Shown piece by piece: positions 26,585 through 35,463 of a stretch of DNA of 64,000 nt. A program made the translations under genes and the position numbers. This stretch comes from Ancylobacter mangrovi (GTDB taxonomy: Bacteria > Pseudomonadota > Alphaproteobacteria > Rhizobiales > Xanthobacteraceae), in contig NZ_JANTHZ010000008.1 of NCBI RefSeq assembly GCF_024752355.1, forward strand, positions 124,001 through 188,000, in the 5' to 3' direction. The notes under the pieces were generated by a model that was not told where the DNA came from, made no database searches, and saw only the letters and a program-made list of their open reading frames with translations. Every line of letters begins with the position of its first letter. Positions within the stretch are counted from its first letter, which is position 1.

Positions 26585-27644
26585 TCCGAGGGCCGGCGCG
26601 GACTCGCGCCGCGGCGGCGCGGGCCCCTCGGACCACAAGGCGATCACCATCGACGGCATGACGGTGATGGTGCCGGTGCACACCGCGCCGGCCTTCGAGA
26701 GCCCGTATCTGGTCGAGAAGCCGGACGCCTATGGCAGGAGCCGCATCAGCCGCGACGGGCTGGTGCTGGGCGAGGTGTCCTTTCCGCTGCAGCCGAAATT
26801 CTACGGGCTGAGCACGGCGGACGGCGTGCCCTATTCGAAGATCGCCGTGCTGCACGGGCGCGACGTGCTGGCGACGACCGTCCTCCAGACCTGCATCCGC
26901 TACCAGAGCCGCACCAAGACCTGCCAGTTCTGCGCCATCGGCCAGTCGCTGGCGGCGGGCCGCACCATCGCCCACAAGACCCCGGCCCAGCTCGCCGAGG
27001 TGGCCAAGGCCGCGGTCGAGCTCGACGGGGTCAGGCACATGGTGATGACCACCGGCACCCCGCCCGGCAAGGATCGCGGCGCGAAGATCCTCGCCGAGAG
27101 CGCGGCGGCGGTGAAGGCGGCGGTCGACCTGCCGATCCAGGTGCAGTGCGAGCCGCCGGACGACGACGCCTGGTTCGCCCGCATGTCCGAGGCCGGGGCG
27201 GACGCGCTCGGCATGCATCTGGAGGCCGTCACCGAGCCGGTGCGGGCGCGGATCATGCCCGGCAAGGCGCAGGTCTCGGTGGCGCGCTATTTCGAGGCGT
27301 TCGAGGCGGCGGTGCCGGTGTTCGGACGCGGGCAGGTCTCGACCTACATCCTCGCCGGGCTCGGCGACACGCGCGAGGAGATCCTCGACGTGTGCGACCG
27401 GCTGACGAGGATCGGCGTCTATCCCTTCGTGGTGCCCTTCGTGCCGATCTCCGGCACGCCGCTGGAGAGCCACCCCACGCCCTCCCCGGCCTTCATGAAT
27501 GCGATCCTCGGCCCGCTCTCGGGGATGATGATCGCGCGCGGGCTGAAGGCCATCGACGTGAAGGCGGGCTGCGCCAAATGCGGCGCGTGCTCCGCGCTCT
27601 CCACCTATGAAAGGCAGGCGCTCGGGCAGGGAGGCTGCTCATGA
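26493..27644 (+). CDS. Nit1C radical SAM protein, MSMEG_0568 family
   Basis: 383 aa from ATG 26493 with GGGAG (26480-26484); GTG 26484 is the alternative. The cluster motif is not CX3CX2C but Cys134-X9-Cys144-X2-Cys147 ([15 protein letters not shown]), as expected for this cluster-specific family. SAM-barrel elements follow ([14 protein letters not shown] and [15 protein letters not shown]). The C-terminus has a second Cys group, Cys360-X2-Cys363-X2-Cys366, a possible auxiliary iron-sulfur site. It overlaps the nitrilase 3' end and, by 4 bp, the GNAT gene. Reaction unknown. Confidence 0.9.
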   Translation: MKPMDPASELRPMPTERLINELQSYGVRLVDPRAGADSRRGGAGPSDHKAITIDGMTVMVPVHTAPAFESPYLVEKPDAYGRSRISRDGLVLGEVSFPLQPKFYGLSTADGVPYSKIAVLHGRDVLATTVLQTCIRYQSRTKTCQFCAIGQSLAAGRTIAHKTPAQLAEVAKAAVELDGVRHMVMTTGTPPGKDRGAKILAESAAAVKAAVDLPIQVQCEPPDDDAWFARMSEAGADALGMHLEAVTEPVRARIMPGKAQVSVARYFEAFEAAVPVFGRGQVSTYILAGLGDTREEILDVCDRLTRIGVYPFVVPFVPISGTPLESHPTPSPAFMNAILGPLSGMMIARGLKAIDVKAGCAKCGACSALSTYERQALGQGGCS

Positions 27645-28213
27645 TCTTCGAGCCGTTCCGCCCCTTCCTGCCCTGCGCCTTCCAGGTGAAGTTCGCCACC
27701 GCCACCTGGGAGAAGCGCAGCGCCGCGCGGCTGCGGCGCGAGGTGTTCTGCGAGGAGCAGGGCCTGTTCGCCGGCGACGACCGCGACGCGATCGACGAGA
27801 TCGCCACGCCCATCGTTGCCGTCTCCATGCTCGGCGTGGTGCCGGACGACGTGGTCGGCACGGTGCGAATCCACGAGGAGGCCCCCGGCACCTGGTGGGG
27901 CTCGCGCCTCGCCGTGGCGCAGGACTACCGCAAGGTCGGCGCGCTCGGCCCGGCGCTGATCCGCCTCGCCGTCTCCTCCGCCCATGCGCGCGGCTGCACC
28001 CGCTTCCTCGCCCATGTGCAGAGCCAGAACGGGTTGCTGTTTCGCCGCCTGCACTGGGCCGTGGTCGAGGAAAAGGAGCTGCACGGGCGCCCGCACCTGA
28101 TGATGGAGGCGGACCTGCGCTTCTATCCGCCGATCGGCGACGCCGAGACCGGCTTTCAGGCGCATGCGCGCGGCACGCCGGCCCGCGCGCCGCTGCCGCG
28201 GGAGGCGGCCTGA
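27641..28213 (+). CDS. Nit1C GNAT-family acetyltransferase, MSMEG_0567 family
   Basis: 190 aa, ATG overlapping the radical SAM stop (ATGA). It is GNAT-like: an N-terminal FATATWEKRSAARLRREVFCEEQGLF, reminiscent of autoinducer-synthase-like and N-acyltransferase folds, then VVGTVRIHEEAPGTWWGSRLAV and ALGPALIRLAVSSAHARGC as the acetyl-CoA-binding part. It would acylate an amine in the product of the cluster. Three bases separate it from the next gene. Confidence 0.88.
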   Translation: MIFEPFRPFLPCAFQVKFATATWEKRSAARLRREVFCEEQGLFAGDDRDAIDEIATPIVAVSMLGVVPDDVVGTVRIHEEAPGTWWGSRLAVAQDYRKVGALGPALIRLAVSSAHARGCTRFLAHVQSQNGLLFRRLHWAVVEEKELHGRPHLMMEADLRFYPPIGDAETGFQAHARGTPARAPLPREAA

Positions 28214-28216
28214 GCC

Positions 28217-29251
28217 ATGACCACGCGCACCTCCTCCATTTCCGCCCCGTCCCTTCCGCTCGGCGCTGACGCCTTCGCGGCGGTGGTGGCGAAGCTGCGC
28301 GCCTCGGCCGGGCTCAGGGCAAAGGCCGATATCGGCCGCGCCGCCGCCCGGCTCGGCATCGGCGGCACGGACGCGGTGCGCGTCGGCGACGACTGTGCCG
28401 CCATTCCCGACGGCGAGGGCTTCCTGCTGTTCGCCATCGAAGGCTTCATGAACGAGTTCGTCGCCGGCGACCCGTGGTTCGCGGGCTGGTGCGGCGTGAT
28501 GGTGAACCTCTCCGACATCGCCGCCATGGGCGGGCGCCCGCTCGCCGTGGTGGACGCGGTGTGGGCGGCCGGCGAGGACGGCGCGGCGCCGGTGCTCGAC
28601 GGGCTGCGCGCGGCGTGCGAGCGCTTCGGGGTGCCGCTGGTCGGCGGCCACACCAACCTTTCCACCGATCGCGGCCAGCTCTCGGTCGCCGTGCTCGGGC
28701 GCGCCAACCGTCTGCTGACCAGCTTCGACGCCCGGCCCGGCGAGGCGCTGATCGCCGCCATAGACCTCCGCGGGCGCTATCGCGAGCCGTTCTCCAATTG
28801 GGAGGCGGCGACCGACGCGCCCGCTCACCGCCTCAAAGGCGACCTCGAACTGCTGCCCCGCATCGCCGAGCGCGGCCTCGCTCGCGCCGCCAAGGACATC
28901 AGCCAGGGCGGGGTGGTGGGCACGGCCGCCATGCTGGCGGAATGCTCGAATGTCGGGGTCGAGATCGACCTCGCCCGCGTGCCCGCGCCGGCCGACATCG
29001 ACCCCGCGCGCTGGCTGATGAGCTTCCCGAGCTATGGCTATCTGCTGAGCGCGAGCGCGGCCGGAACGCCCGCCATCCTGGCGAGCTTCGAGCAGCGCGG
29101 CATCGCCGCCGCCGCCATCGGCACGGTGACCGCCGACCGGCGCGTCACCGTCACCCATCAGGGCGCGCGCGAGGTGATCTGGGACTTCACCCGCGACCGG
29201 CTGCTCGGCTGCGCGCCCGGCACCGGCACCGGAACGGAGGACGCCGCATGA
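28217..29251 (+). CDS. Nit1C AIR synthase-related protein, Sll0787 family
   Basis: 344 aa. PurM/ThiL-like fold: N-terminal ATP-binding half with GGTDAVRVGDDCAAIPDGEG and VNLSDIAAMGGRPLAVVDAVW, and C-terminal half with AAKDISQGGVVGTAAMLAECS, the glycine-rich loop of AIR synthases. Relatives use ATP to activate an amide or phosphorylate a cofactor. In this cluster it may drive ATP-dependent ring closure or amidine formation. Its stop overlaps the glycosyltransferase start (ATGA). Confidence 0.88.
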   Translation: MTTRTSSISAPSLPLGADAFAAVVAKLRASAGLRAKADIGRAAARLGIGGTDAVRVGDDCAAIPDGEGFLLFAIEGFMNEFVAGDPWFAGWCGVMVNLSDIAAMGGRPLAVVDAVWAAGEDGAAPVLDGLRAACERFGVPLVGGHTNLSTDRGQLSVAVLGRANRLLTSFDARPGEALIAAIDLRGRYREPFSNWEAATDAPAHRLKGDLELLPRIAERGLARAAKDISQGGVVGTAAMLAECSNVGVEIDLARVPAPADIDPARWLMSFPSYGYLLSASAAGTPAILASFEQRGIAAAAIGTVTADRRVTVTHQGAREVIWDFTRDRLLGCAPGTGTGTEDAA

Positions 29252-30417
29252 GCGCGCCCTCCCCCGCGCGGCTGCGCATCGCCATCCTCGCCCACTCCAC
29301 CAATCCGCGCGGCGGCGTGGTGCACGCGCTGGAGCTCGGCGACGCGCTCACCCGGCTCGGCCACGAGGCGGTGGTGCACGCCCCCGACCCTTCCGGCGCC
29401 GGCTTCTTCCGCCCGAGCCTGTGCGGCACGGTGAGCGTGCCCGCGTCCCGCGCCGGCGCGGATGTCGAGGAGATGGTGCATCTGCGCGCCGGCGACTATG
29501 TGCGCCATTTCGAACGCGCCGCGCATCGCGAGTTCGACGTCTTCCACGCGCAGGACGGCATTTCCGGCAATGCGCTGGCGACGCTGAAGGAGCGCGGGCT
29601 GATCGGACGCTTCGCGCGCACGGTCCACCATATCGACCGCTTCGACCATGCGGGGCTGGAGCGGCTGCAGCGCCGCGCCATCACCCGCGCCGACGGGCAT
29701 TTCGTGGTCAGCCGGCTGTGGCGGGCGACGCTGGCCGAGGATTTCGGCCTCGACGCCGAAATCGTCGGCAACGGCGTCGACCTCGCCCGCTTCTCGCCCC
29801 GGCCGGACGGGCGCGAGGCGGGGCTGCGGGCGCGGTTCGGCATCGGCAAGGGACCGGTCGTGCTCAGCGTCGGCGGCGTCGAGCCGCGCAAGAACACGCG
29901 GGCCATCCTCGCCGCCTTCGCCCAGCTCCATGCGCTGATGCCGGACGCCCAGCTCGTGATCGCCGGCGGGGCGAGCGTGCTCGACCATTCGCGCTATGCC
30001 GACGCCTTCGCGGCCGAGCGCGCCGCCTCCGGCCTTCCCGAGCGCGCAGTGATCGTCACCGGCCCGCTGCCACATGACGACATGCCCGCGCTCTACCGCA
30101 TCGCCGATCTGCTCGCCTTCGCCTCGGTGAAGGAGGGCTTCGGCCTCGTCGCGCTGGAGGCGATGGCGAGCGGGGTGCCCTGCGTGATCTCGCGCATCGC
30201 ACCCTTCACCGAGCATCTGCGCGACGACGAGGCGGTGTGGTGCGACCCGGCCAGCATCGCCTCCATCGCCGATGCCTTCGTCATCGCCCTCAAGCCGGAC
30301 TGCGCGGCCCGCCTCGCCCGGCGCGGCCCGGCCGCTGCCGCGCGCCACGACTGGGACGCCACGGCGCGCGCGCATGTCGCCACCTATCAACGCCTGCGGG
30401 AGCCGGCCCATGCCTGA
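29248..30417 (+). CDS. Nit1C glycosyltransferase family 4, MSMEG_0565 family
   Basis: 389 aa from ATG 29248. GT-B fold: N-terminal half with TNPRGGVVHALELGDALTRLGH; C-terminal half with VLSVGGVEPRKNTRAILAAF and the nucleotide-sugar motif ASVKEGFGLVALEAMASGVP (E-x7-E). It would attach a sugar to the product. A glycosyltransferase in a nitrilase cluster argues for assembly of a discrete small molecule rather than simple nitrile catabolism. It overlaps the next gene by 8 bp. Confidence 0.9.
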   Translation: MSAPSPARLRIAILAHSTNPRGGVVHALELGDALTRLGHEAVVHAPDPSGAGFFRPSLCGTVSVPASRAGADVEEMVHLRAGDYVRHFERAAHREFDVFHAQDGISGNALATLKERGLIGRFARTVHHIDRFDHAGLERLQRRAITRADGHFVVSRLWRATLAEDFGLDAEIVGNGVDLARFSPRPDGREAGLRARFGIGKGPVVLSVGGVEPRKNTRAILAAFAQLHALMPDAQLVIAGGASVLDHSRYADAFAAERAASGLPERAVIVTGPLPHDDMPALYRIADLLAFASVKEGFGLVALEAMASGVPCVISRIAPFTEHLRDDEAVWCDPASIASIADAFVIALKPDCAARLARRGPAAAARHDWDATARAHVATYQRLREPAHA

Positions 30418-30697
30418 GATGCTGTTTTCCATCCGCTGGCCGGACGGCCAGGCCGAGCAGTGCTACTCGCCCTCGCTGGTGATCAAGGACTTCCTCCAGC
30501 CCGGCTGCAGCTACCCGCTCGACGAATTCCTCTCCAAGAGCCGCGAGGCGCTGAACATCGCCAGCCAGCGCGTCGAGGCCCGCTACGGCATGCCCTGCTC
30601 GCGGGCGCTCGGCCAGCTCGCCCGCATCGAGAGCGCCGGCCAGCGCTACCTCGCCACACCCGACGCCCGCGTCACCGTCGAGTCCTTCACCGAATAG
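30410..30697 (+). CDS. Nit1C 95-aa protein, MSMEG_0570 family
   Basis: 95 aa. ATG 30410 lies inside the glycosyltransferase stop region (ATGCCTGA). Conserved features: FSIRWPDGQAEQCYSPSLVI at the N-terminus and FLSKSREALNIASQRVEARYG in the middle. This small family occurs only in nitrilase/radical SAM clusters of this type. No fold or function is assigned; it may be a carrier or accessory subunit. Two Cys residues are present (in EQCYS and MPCSR). Confidence 0.82.
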   Translation: MPEMLFSIRWPDGQAEQCYSPSLVIKDFLQPGCSYPLDEFLSKSREALNIASQRVEARYGMPCSRALGQLARIESAGQRYLATPDARVTVESFTE

Positions 30698-30733
30698 CCG
30701 CGCGTGACGCCCTCATCGGATCGGAACAACGCC

Positions 30734-31999
30734 ATGAACGAGAACCTCATCCAGCACTACCCGGTCGTCATCGTCGGCGGCGGCCAGGCGGGGCTGTCCA
30801 CCAGCTACCATTTGCGTGCGCGCGGCATCGACCATCTGGTGTTCGAGAAGCACAAGGCGATGCACAGCTGGCAGACGCAGCGCTGGGACAATTTCTGCCT
30901 CGTCACACCGAACTGGCAGTGCGACCTGCCGGGCCATTCCTATGCCGGGCCGGACCCGGACGGCTTCATGAAGAAGGACGAGATCCTCGCCTATCTGGAC
31001 GGCTTCCGCGCCGTGGTCGAGCCGCCCATCCGCGAGGGCGTCTCCGTGCGCCGGGTGACGCCGCGCGCCGAAGGCGGGTTTCACGTCTCCACCACCTCGG
31101 GCGAGGTGACCGCCGACAATGTGGTCGTCGCTTCCGGCGGCTATCACGAGCCGATCGTGCCGCGCATGGCCGAGCGGCTGCCGGCTTCGATCCGGCAGAT
31201 CCAGTCGGCCGACTACCGCAATGCGGACCAGCTTCCCGAAGGCGGGGTGCTGGTGGTCGGCTCCGGCCAGTCCGGCGCGCAGATCGCCGAGGACCTGCAC
31301 CTCGCGGGCCGCAAGGTGCATCTGGCGGTCGGCAACGCGCCGCGCTGCGCCCGCTTCTACCGCGGCCGCGACGTCGTCGCCTGGCTGGCGGACATGGGCT
31401 ATTACGAGATGTCGGTCGACCAGCATCCCCTGCGCGAGGGGGTGCGCGACAACACCAACCACTATGTGACCGGGCGCGACGGCGGGCGCGACATCGACCT
31501 GCGCAAATTCGCGCTGGAGGGCATGGAGCTCTACGGCGCGCTGCGCGACTATGACGGCGCCGGCCTCGTCTTCGACACCGGGCTCGCGCAGGCGCTCGAC
31601 GACGCCGACCGCACCTATAACGGCATCAACGCCGCCATCGACAAATATATCGCCGAGAACGGCATCGAGGCGCCGGCGCCCTCCGTCTACGCGCCGGTGT
31701 GGCGGCCGGCGGGCGAGCGCGGGCGGCTCGACCTCGCCGCCTCGGGCATTTCCGCGATCGTCTGGTGCATCGGCTTCCGGCCGGATTTCCGCTGGCTCGA
31801 CGTGCCGGTGTTCAACGGCGCCGGCCATCCCCAGCACCGGCGCGGCGTGACCCAGCGCGAGGGAGTGTACTTCATCGGCCTGCCCTGGCTGCACACCTGG
31901 GGCTCGGGCCGCTTCGGCGCCGTCGGGCGCGACGCCGCGCACATCGTCGGCCATATCGCCGCACGCGCCGAGGGCGCGCTGCAGGGCAGCGCGGCATGA
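30734..31999 (+). CDS. Nit1C flavin-dependent oxidoreductase, MSMEG_0569 family
   Basis: 421 aa from ATG 30734; a start at 30704 would add ten residues. The N-terminal FAD site VVIVGGGQAGLSTSYHL and a second dinucleotide motif VLVVGSGQSGAQIAEDLHLAG, with FDNF/W-type contacts (QRWDNFCLVTPNW), mark it as a flavoprotein monooxygenase of the FMO/Baeyer-Villiger-like group using NADPH. It is expected to oxidise a nitrogen or carbon centre in the cluster product. Overlaps the last gene by 4 bp. Confidence 0.9.
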   Translation: MNENLIQHYPVVIVGGGQAGLSTSYHLRARGIDHLVFEKHKAMHSWQTQRWDNFCLVTPNWQCDLPGHSYAGPDPDGFMKKDEILAYLDGFRAVVEPPIREGVSVRRVTPRAEGGFHVSTTSGEVTADNVVVASGGYHEPIVPRMAERLPASIRQIQSADYRNADQLPEGGVLVVGSGQSGAQIAEDLHLAGRKVHLAVGNAPRCARFYRGRDVVAWLADMGYYEMSVDQHPLREGVRDNTNHYVTGRDGGRDIDLRKFALEGMELYGALRDYDGAGLVFDTGLAQALDDADRTYNGINAAIDKYIAENGIEAPAPSVYAPVWRPAGERGRLDLAASGISAIVWCIGFRPDFRWLDVPVFNGAGHPQHRRGVTQREGVYFIGLPWLHTWGSGRFGAVGRDAAHIVGHIAARAEGALQGSAA

Positions 32000-32898
32000 A
32001 CGTCGCGGTGCCCCCGGCCGGTCTCGCCCCTCACCCTGACGCAGGCGTCGACGCGACGATGCCCGGCGGCGCCGGGCTCGCAGATACGGCGATCGAGGAC
32101 ACGGTGCTGCTCGGCATGCCGCAGCTCTGCCTCGCCGGCCTGTCGGAAGGCTGGCTCCTGAAGGAGCTCGGCCACCGCCACTGGATGGCGCTGGCGCGGC
32201 TCGCAGGGCATGCCGTGCCGGACTTCCGCGATGTCGACGGCGCGCCGGTCTATGCCGCCTTCTGCGCGCTCTCGATCGAGAATGCCGATTTTGGCGCGCT
32301 CGGCGAGAACGACCGGCTGACGATCTCGTCCGCCATCGCGCGGGTCTCGCGCACCCAGTTCCTCAGCCGGCACCGGCTCTCCGCGCGCGGACGCGAGCGG
32401 GGGACGGTGGAGTTGCTCTCGTGCTTCGTGCGGCGTGCCGGCAGCGGCAATCACGCAGTCGCGCGGGTGGCGATCGACGCGCTACCGGGCGCGGTCGCGC
32501 GTTCCGGCCTGAGCGAGCGCGCGGCGGCGATGCGCACCGGCCGGCTGACGCAGCACCGCGGCTTTCCGCTCGACGGGGCGGGGGCGGAGGCGGGCGCGCT
32601 CGAGATCGAGCCCTGCCCGTCGCAGGACTTCAACGGCGCGGGCTTCCTCTATTTTCCCAGCTTCGTCGCCTTCGTTGACCGCACCGAATGGCGCTTCGAC
32701 GCCGCGCGGGCGCCGCGGGCGAGCACGCTGCGGCGCGAACTGTTCTTCTACGGCAATGTCGACCCCGGCGAGAGCGTACGCGTGCGCTGGATGGCCGCCC
32801 GGCGCGAGGACGGACGGCTCGCCCATCATTGCCGGCTGGAGCGCGCGGGCGACGGCGCCCGGCTCGCCGACGCCTTCACGCTGCGCGCCGCGCCGTGA
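31996..32898 (+). CDS. LnmK/Pnap_2097-like hot-dog biosynthesis protein
   Basis: 300 aa, ATG overlapping the oxidoreductase stop. Sequence resembles the Pnap_2097 family, related to the N-terminal hot-dog domain of LnmK (acyltransferase/decarboxylase): LCLAGLSEGWLLKELGHRHW near residue 50, then DFNGAGFLYFPSFVAFVDRTEW at about 220 and LRRELFFYGNVDPGES at about 250. These families act on acyl-CoA or acyl-carrier substrates. It closes the operon and adds an acyl-handling step. Assignment rests on recalled family resemblance. Confidence 0.75.
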   Translation: MNVAVPPAGLAPHPDAGVDATMPGGAGLADTAIEDTVLLGMPQLCLAGLSEGWLLKELGHRHWMALARLAGHAVPDFRDVDGAPVYAAFCALSIENADFGALGENDRLTISSAIARVSRTQFLSRHRLSARGRERGTVELLSCFVRRAGSGNHAVARVAIDALPGAVARSGLSERAAAMRTGRLTQHRGFPLDGAGAEAGALEIEPCPSQDFNGAGFLYFPSFVAFVDRTEWRFDAARAPRASTLRRELFFYGNVDPGESVRVRWMAARREDGRLAHHCRLERAGDGARLADAFTLRAAP

Positions 32899-33028
32899 CG
32901 GCAAAGGCCCGCCTTTCACGGCCTGTGCGAAACCGCGAGAAAGCCCGTTGCATTCGTCGCGCGGCTGGGGCATAGAGACGGCCCGTTCGGCGCCGAAGCT
33001 TTTCACCGGCGCCGGATGTGCGGAGCGG

Positions 33029-33103
33029 GCGGGCGTAGCTCAGGGGTAGAGCACAACCTTGCCAAGGTTGGGGTCGTGGGTTCGAATCCCATCGCCCGCT
33101 CCA
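33029..33103 (+). tRNA. tRNA-Gly(GCC)
   Basis: Cloverleaf: acceptor stem GCGGGCG (33029-33035) pairs with CGCCCGC (33093-33099), discriminator T33100 and genome-encoded CCA. D-arm GCTCAGGGGTAGAGC; anticodon stem CAACC/GGTTG with loop TTGCCAA (anticodon GCC); T-arm with GTTCGAATCC. Such tRNA genes often serve as integration sites; the integrase gene starts 2.6 kb downstream, but no duplicated tRNA 3' end was found. Confidence 0.97.
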
Positions 33104-33286
33104 GTTTCCATCCCTCACAAACCGGTGTCATTACAAGGTTTGCGGGGATTTCGGGCGGTTGAAATCACAAGCTATTAGCAGGCGTTTGAGGCCCGCGGTC
33201 ACCGCAGGGTTACAAGTCCGTCGCGGGCATGGCGGTTGAAATCGCGGTGTTGCGGGAGTTCGCTGGGGTTCAATTCCCGACTGTCG

Positions 33287-33610
33287 TCAACGTGCGCCGC
33301 GGCGGCTTGCCAGTGCCTCAACCATGATCGAGACAGTCTCCAAATCGGCCGACGTGAGCACATTCGCTGCTGCGAGCAGTTTGGTCTTGGGGCCGACGAC
33401 GTCCACCTGAGCGCCGAATGACAGAAGCGCGTTCGGCGAGGTTTCCAGCACCGTGGCGATTCGCACCAGCGTGGCGAGGTCCGGTTCCCGGCGCCCGCTG
33501 ATGTAGTTGCCATAGCGCCGCTCGCTTAGCCCCGCCCGGCGCGCTGCCTCGGCGTTCGAAATGCCGAGTTCCTCGGCTCTCTTCCTCAGGTTCGATGCGA
33601 AGGGCTCCAT
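33287..33610 (-). CDS. XRE-family HTH transcriptional regulator
   Basis: 107 aa. Helix-turn-helix of the Cro/C1 type at about residues 6-62 (NAEAARRAGLSERRYGNYISG then RREPDLATLVRIATVLETSP). The short C-terminal tail has no recognised domain. It is divergent from the 33748-34548 gene across 137 bp, the usual arrangement of a repressor and its target. The segment between the tRNA and this gene (33104-33286) holds no gene. Confidence 0.88.
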   Translation of the reverse strand: MEPFASNLRKRAEELGISNAEAARRAGLSERRYGNYISGRREPDLATLVRIATVLETSPNALLSFGAQVDVVGPKTKLLAAANVLTSADLETVSIMVEALASRRGAR

Positions 33611-33747
33611 GGGAACGAATTGTTCCTGACATACCCCACGGGTCCATGTACGTTACGGCGCCACCAGACACGACGAAACGTGGTGTGCGATGGCAGCCAT
33701 CTCGCCATGGGCTGAAACCGCTCGCCGCGATGTGCAGGTGGGCGCGG

Positions 33748-34548
33748 ATGAAGCATCAATATGTCGGCGACATAAACGACTACCGGAAGTATGCGCTGCT
33801 GCGCGTCCTATCGGCCGGCGGGGCCATCCGCATCGGCGTGTGCTGGATGTTGACGCCGTCGGATGGCAGCAGCGACGGCGAGAAGCGCAGATACCTCGAG
33901 CAGCCAGAGCGCTATCGCCGTTTCGATCCCGAGCTCTTCGACGAGCTTTCGCTGGTCAGCCCCGAGCCCGACCGGCGGCGGCTGGAGAGCATCGAGCAGA
34001 GCGGCATCGTTCCCGGCGCAACCTACTTCAACGCGGTCCTTACCGACGCAGCGGACGAGCGCATGCGGTTCATGGCGGACTGTCGACGCGAACTCGCCAA
34101 TGCCGACCTTGTCTTCTTCGATCCGGATAACGGCCTGGAAACGACCCTACATCGAGGACGAAAGGGTTCGTCCAAATTCCTTTATCTCGACGAGGCGGCG
34201 GCGTTCTACGCGGCTGGCAAGTCGCTGCTGATCTACCAGCACTTCCCGAGAGAGAAGCGCGAGGCCTTCATCGCCTCCTGCGCCGCTCGGCTCTATGCCG
34301 TTGCACCCGCGGCCACCTTGTGCGCGTTCCGCACGGCCCACGTGGTCTTCCTGCTCTTGAACCATCCCGAGAGCCCGGCGGCGCTCACCGAGGCTGCGCA
34401 ACTGGCGAGCACCAAATGGTCCGCCAAGGCTCGAGCGTCGGCAAAGTGGCATAGGGAGGATTTCATTCTCGGGAGCTTCATTCCCTCACTCACGCACAAC
34501 CCTCTGGCTGCTCTGCTGGCCGAACTGGATGACGACACGGCCGAATAA
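33748..34548 (+). CDS. conserved hypothetical protein with DPDNG motif
   Basis: 266 aa from ATG 33748 (MKHQYVGDINDYRKYALLR); the open frame upstream crosses the promoter. I recognise a conserved family by the N-terminal GDINDYRKY and the central LVFFDPDNGLET, but it has no established function known to me. The layout (alternating strands, FFDPDNG, then LLIYQHFPREKREAF and FRTAHVVFLLLN) suggests an alpha/beta domain with loose similarity to TcmP-like or methyltransferase folds. No glycine-rich SAM motif is visible. Next to an XRE regulator and near an integrase, it may be an accessory or defence gene; that is speculation. Confidence 0.75.
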   Translation: MKHQYVGDINDYRKYALLRVLSAGGAIRIGVCWMLTPSDGSSDGEKRRYLEQPERYRRFDPELFDELSLVSPEPDRRRLESIEQSGIVPGATYFNAVLTDAADERMRFMADCRRELANADLVFFDPDNGLETTLHRGRKGSSKFLYLDEAAAFYAAGKSLLIYQHFPREKREAFIASCAARLYAVAPAATLCAFRTAHVVFLLLNHPESPAALTEAAQLASTKWSAKARASAKWHREDFILGSFIPSLTHNPLAALLAELDDDTAE

Positions 34549-34616
34549 TTGACGGCGAATTGCGGCCGATTTTTTCTGATTATCCTTATGTTTCAATCAT
34601 CTAGAGAGATTTCGAC

Positions 34617-35096
34617 ATGACCGATGCACGTTTGGTCTGCGCGGCGCTGCTGCCCGCGCTGGCGCTCGCCGCCTGCAGTTCCTCCAGCGCCGTGCGCACA
34701 TCCTCGGACACCGCGATCATCCAGACCAGCGCGGCGCCGGTATGCCGCGGTAGCGGGGCCGCACAGGTCGCCCAGAAACAGGCCGCCATCGAGACCATCA
34801 AGGCCGGCTATGACCGCTACATCATCGTCGATGCGCGCAGCGCCAACAATGTCAGGATGATGGAGACGCCCGGCTCGGTGCAGACGACCGGCGTGGTACA
34901 GGGTGGGTTCTACAACGCGACCAGCACCTATCGGCCCGGCGTTCCCGTCGTCTACGGCACCCACGACCAGGCCTTCGCGATCCGCATGTTCCACAATGGC
35001 GAGCCCGGCGCGGAGCAGGCCGTGCCGGCGCGCGAGATGCTCGGCGAAAACTGGGCGGATCTGGTGAAGGCCGGCCGCGTCAACACCTGCATGTGA
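34617..35096 (+). CDS. putative lipoprotein
   Basis: 159 aa. N-terminal signal with lipobox LAAC (Cys20), followed by a serine-rich linker, so export and lipid anchoring are expected. The mature part contains RYIIVDARSANNV, GVVQGGFYNATSTYRPGVPVVYGTHDQAFAIRMF (given here as consecutive segments) and a C-terminal Cys. It resembles small surface lipoproteins of unknown function in alphaproteobacteria. It has its own AT-rich upstream region (34549-34616). Confidence 0.75.
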   Translation: MTDARLVCAALLPALALAACSSSSAVRTSSDTAIIQTSAAPVCRGSGAAQVAQKQAAIETIKAGYDRYIIVDARSANNVRMMETPGSVQTTGVVQGGFYNATSTYRPGVPVVYGTHDQAFAIRMFHNGEPGAEQAVPAREMLGENWADLVKAGRVNTCM

Positions 35097-35301
35097 GGCG
35101 GGTGCGGCGGCGCCGGACGTACATGCATATGCGGTCGAACCTCATCGCAGGCCTGATTGGGGCCCCAGTCAAAGCCGCAAGGAGGGACCCGCGAGTGGGG
35201 GGAGGGTTTCGCCTCCCGCCCCGGAGAGGCAGACATGACAGCGCGGGCGCCGGTCATCCCGGCGCCCGCTGCGCTTTCGGTCGGTCGTTCTTACCGGCGC
35301 A

Positions 35302-35463
35302 TCAGTCCGGCTGGGTGGCGAGGTAGTCCTCGACCTCGCACTCGCCGAACTCTTCCAGCGCCCATTCGATGTCCTCGGGATCGAGTTCCATCATCACCGC
35401 CACTTGCTCGAGCGGGAACCACTCGACGTCGCCGGTCCGCTTATCCGTCACCATGATGTGCAT
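35302..35463 (-). CDS. small acidic hypothetical protein
   Basis: 53 aa from ATG 35463 with AGAGGAG upstream. Very acidic: VEWFPLEQVAVMMELDPEDI followed by EWALEEFGECEVEDYLATQ. The pattern looks like a compact helical protein; no family recognised. The 275-bp stretch on its right (35464-35738), up to the integrase stop, holds no gene but has a GGCTGGCC/GGCCAGCC hairpin near 35632-35650. Confidence 0.55.
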   Translation of the reverse strand: MHIMVTDKRTGDVEWFPLEQVAVMMELDPEDIEWALEEFGECEVEDYLATQPD

